DNA from: Actinomycetota bacterium
Lineage (GTDB): Bacteria; Actinomycetota; Rubrobacteria; Rubrobacterales; Rubrobacteraceae
Length of the DNA stretch: 5,792 bases
Assembly: GCA_020200675.1 (NCBI GenBank)
Contig: JAIVIG010000136.1
Span: forward strand, 1 to 5,792
Reading direction: 5' to 3'
The position numbers and the translations under genes are program-made. The notes beneath the pieces were generated by a model. It saw only the letters and a program-made list of their open reading frames with translations. It made no database searches and was not told where the DNA came from. Below, in pieces: positions 5,288 through 5,792 of this stretch; the stretch's first letter is position 1; each line of letters starts with the position of its first letter.

Positions 5288-5593
5288 CTAGGAGGATGCC
5301 GTATCGTCCGACGTGAAGTTGCTCGACGACTGCGCCTTGGTCCCGGCCAACCCCCGCGCTCCCTCGATCTTGCCCCGGAGGTACTCGTCCCAAGAGATAT
5401 CGCCCTGCTTGTAGAGTGCCCACAACTCGTCCAGGTCTAGCGAGTCGTCGGACTCGGGCCCGGTTCGCAAGGAAGACCATATCTCGCGGATGACGGGAAT
5501 ACCCAGGCACAGTAGCAACACGATGCCGAACGCTGCCCGGGCGAGCATCGAAATCTCGCCCGCCGGACTCAGCGCTACCAGACCTAACCGCAT
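5288..5593 (-). CDS. Small membrane protein with SHOCT-like C-terminal segment
   Basis: The 101-residue product starts at ATG 5593, with AGAGAGGA 7 bases upstream. The alternative ATG at 5600 abuts that ribosome binding site and opens a different frame, so it is rejected. A hydrophobic span lies at about residues 17-35 (LARAAFGIVLLLCLGIPVI). Residues 53-80 (LDELWALYKQGDISWDEYL and following) match the pattern of SHOCT short C-terminal domains, where a helix with leucines is followed by G-D-I-[ST]-x-[DE]-E-[YF]. The tail is rich in serine and threonine. SHOCT segments are thought to mediate oligomerisation; no enzymatic role is implied. It may be monocistronic. It lies upstream of the two-component operon on the same strand but is separated from it by about 415 bases of structured DNA. 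Confidence 0.75.
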   Translation of the reverse strand: MRLGLVALSPAGEISMLARAAFGIVLLLCLGIPVIREIWSSLRTGPESDDSLDLDELWALYKQGDISWDEYLRGKIEGARGLAGTKAQSSSNFTSDDTASS

Positions 5594-5612
5594 ATCTCAT
5601 TCCTCTCTTTTC

Positions 5613-5653
5613 ACTCGCGAAGGACCGCCTCGGCTTGCTACAACTACGCGAGT
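5613..5653. repeat. Inverted repeat ACTCGCG / CGCGAGT in divergent promoter region
   Basis: ACTCGCG (5613-5619) and CGCGAGT (5647-5653) are perfect complements with 27 bases between, just upstream of the SHOCT-like gene. Seven bases at this GC content could occur by chance. It might be an operator or leader hairpin. Confidence 0.25.
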
Positions 5654-5700
5654 ATGCGGCCCGAATCTAAGCTCGACTTTAGCCATTTGTGAGCGAAAGG

Positions 5701-5770
5701 GGTAGGGTAAGCTCGTCACCAGTCCGCTAAAAGAGGTGATAAAAGAGGTGATCGAAGTGCATACCCTACC
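5701..5770 (+). repeat. Inverted repeat GGTAGGGTA / TACCCTACC enclosing a start region
   Basis: GGTAGGGTA (5701-5709) and TACCCTACC (5762-5770) are exact complements. The loop between them contains the duplicated ribosome binding site and the candidate GTG starts of the rightward gene. In mRNA this stem would bracket the translation start, and its right arm lies in the first codons. Confidence 0.4.
5729..5752 (+). repeat. Perfect 12-bp tandem duplication AAAAGAGGTGAT x2
   Basis: Two identical 12-mers abut at 5740/5741. Each contains the Shine-Dalgarno-like AGAGGTGA and a GTG. The first copy's AGAGGTGA is 8 bases before the GTG at 5748. The second copy's is about 5 bases before the GTG at 5757. 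The duplication therefore creates two alternative initiation signals in the same frame. Confidence 0.7.
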
Positions 5771-5792
5771 GACCAAGATAATACAGGCGCTG
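5748..5792 (+). CDS. 5' end of a rightward gene, cut by the window edge
   Basis: An open frame runs from GTG 5748 to the end of the window and reads MIEVHTLPTKIIQAL. The GTG has AGAGGTGA 8 bases upstream. In-frame alternatives are GTG 5736 (no spaced ribosome binding site) and GTG 5757 (AGAGGTGA about 5 bases before it). Only 15 codons are visible, so no family can be named. Support comes from the ribosome binding sites and the divergent arrangement with the SHOCT-like gene. Confidence 0.4.
   Translation, partial: MIEVHTLPTKIIQAL

Noticed and set aside
5238..5600. Leftward 120-residue ORF starting at ATG 5600
   Set aside because: The ribosome binding site abuts this ATG with no spacing. The overlapping frame from 5593 has correct spacing, a membrane helix and a SHOCT-like segment.
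5729..5752. CRISPR-like or mobile-element repeats
   Set aside because: The 12-mers abut with no spacer and there are only two copies. No cas genes, transposase or terminal repeats are present.

Overview
The window is high-GC bacterial DNA with strong G/C preference at third codon positions, GTG and TTG starts, and AGAGG-type ribosome binding sites. This fits a high-GC actinobacterium. A Rubrobacter-like origin is my guess from overall style and is not proven by any single feature. No rRNA, tRNA, CRISPR array or intact transposase gene is visible.

Left part (1-1963). An L-lactate permease (LctP family) gene runs leftward off the window edge. Divergent from it is an XRE-type regulator whose cupin domain is broken: the helix-turn-helix and the start of the cupin are in one frame, the last cupin strand is in another, and the middle is missing. 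Their shared promoter region holds a perfect TAGAA/TTCTA palindrome and a weak copy of an 11-bp repeat seen elsewhere in the window. A small 43-residue membrane protein gene follows on the same strand as the regulator.

Middle part (1935-2766). This looks like decayed sequence. There is a leftward ORF resembling only the C-terminal third of a DedA membrane protein. Beyond its stop, in another frame, lies a short stretch with strongly coding-like third positions that I cannot identify. Upstream of the DedA-like ORF are four head-to-tail 11-bp repeats.

Right part (2767-5792). A complete leftward two-component operon is present, with an OmpR-family response regulator first and a HAMP/HisKA/HATPase sensor kinase second. 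Its long upstream region (4873-5287) holds three inverted repeats, two of them overlapping, and then another four-unit array of the same 11-bp repeat. Further right is a leftward gene for a small membrane protein with a SHOCT-like tail. The start of a rightward gene, just after a perfect 12-bp tandem duplication, is cut by the window edge.

How it may fit together (inference). The 11-bp arrays have the spacing expected of an OmpR/PhoB-class regulator. They lie upstream of the regulator operon and of the DedA-like ORF, with a weak copy before the lactate permease. The two-component system may therefore regulate itself and these neighbours, while the dedicated XRE-cupin regulator beside the permease has been lost.
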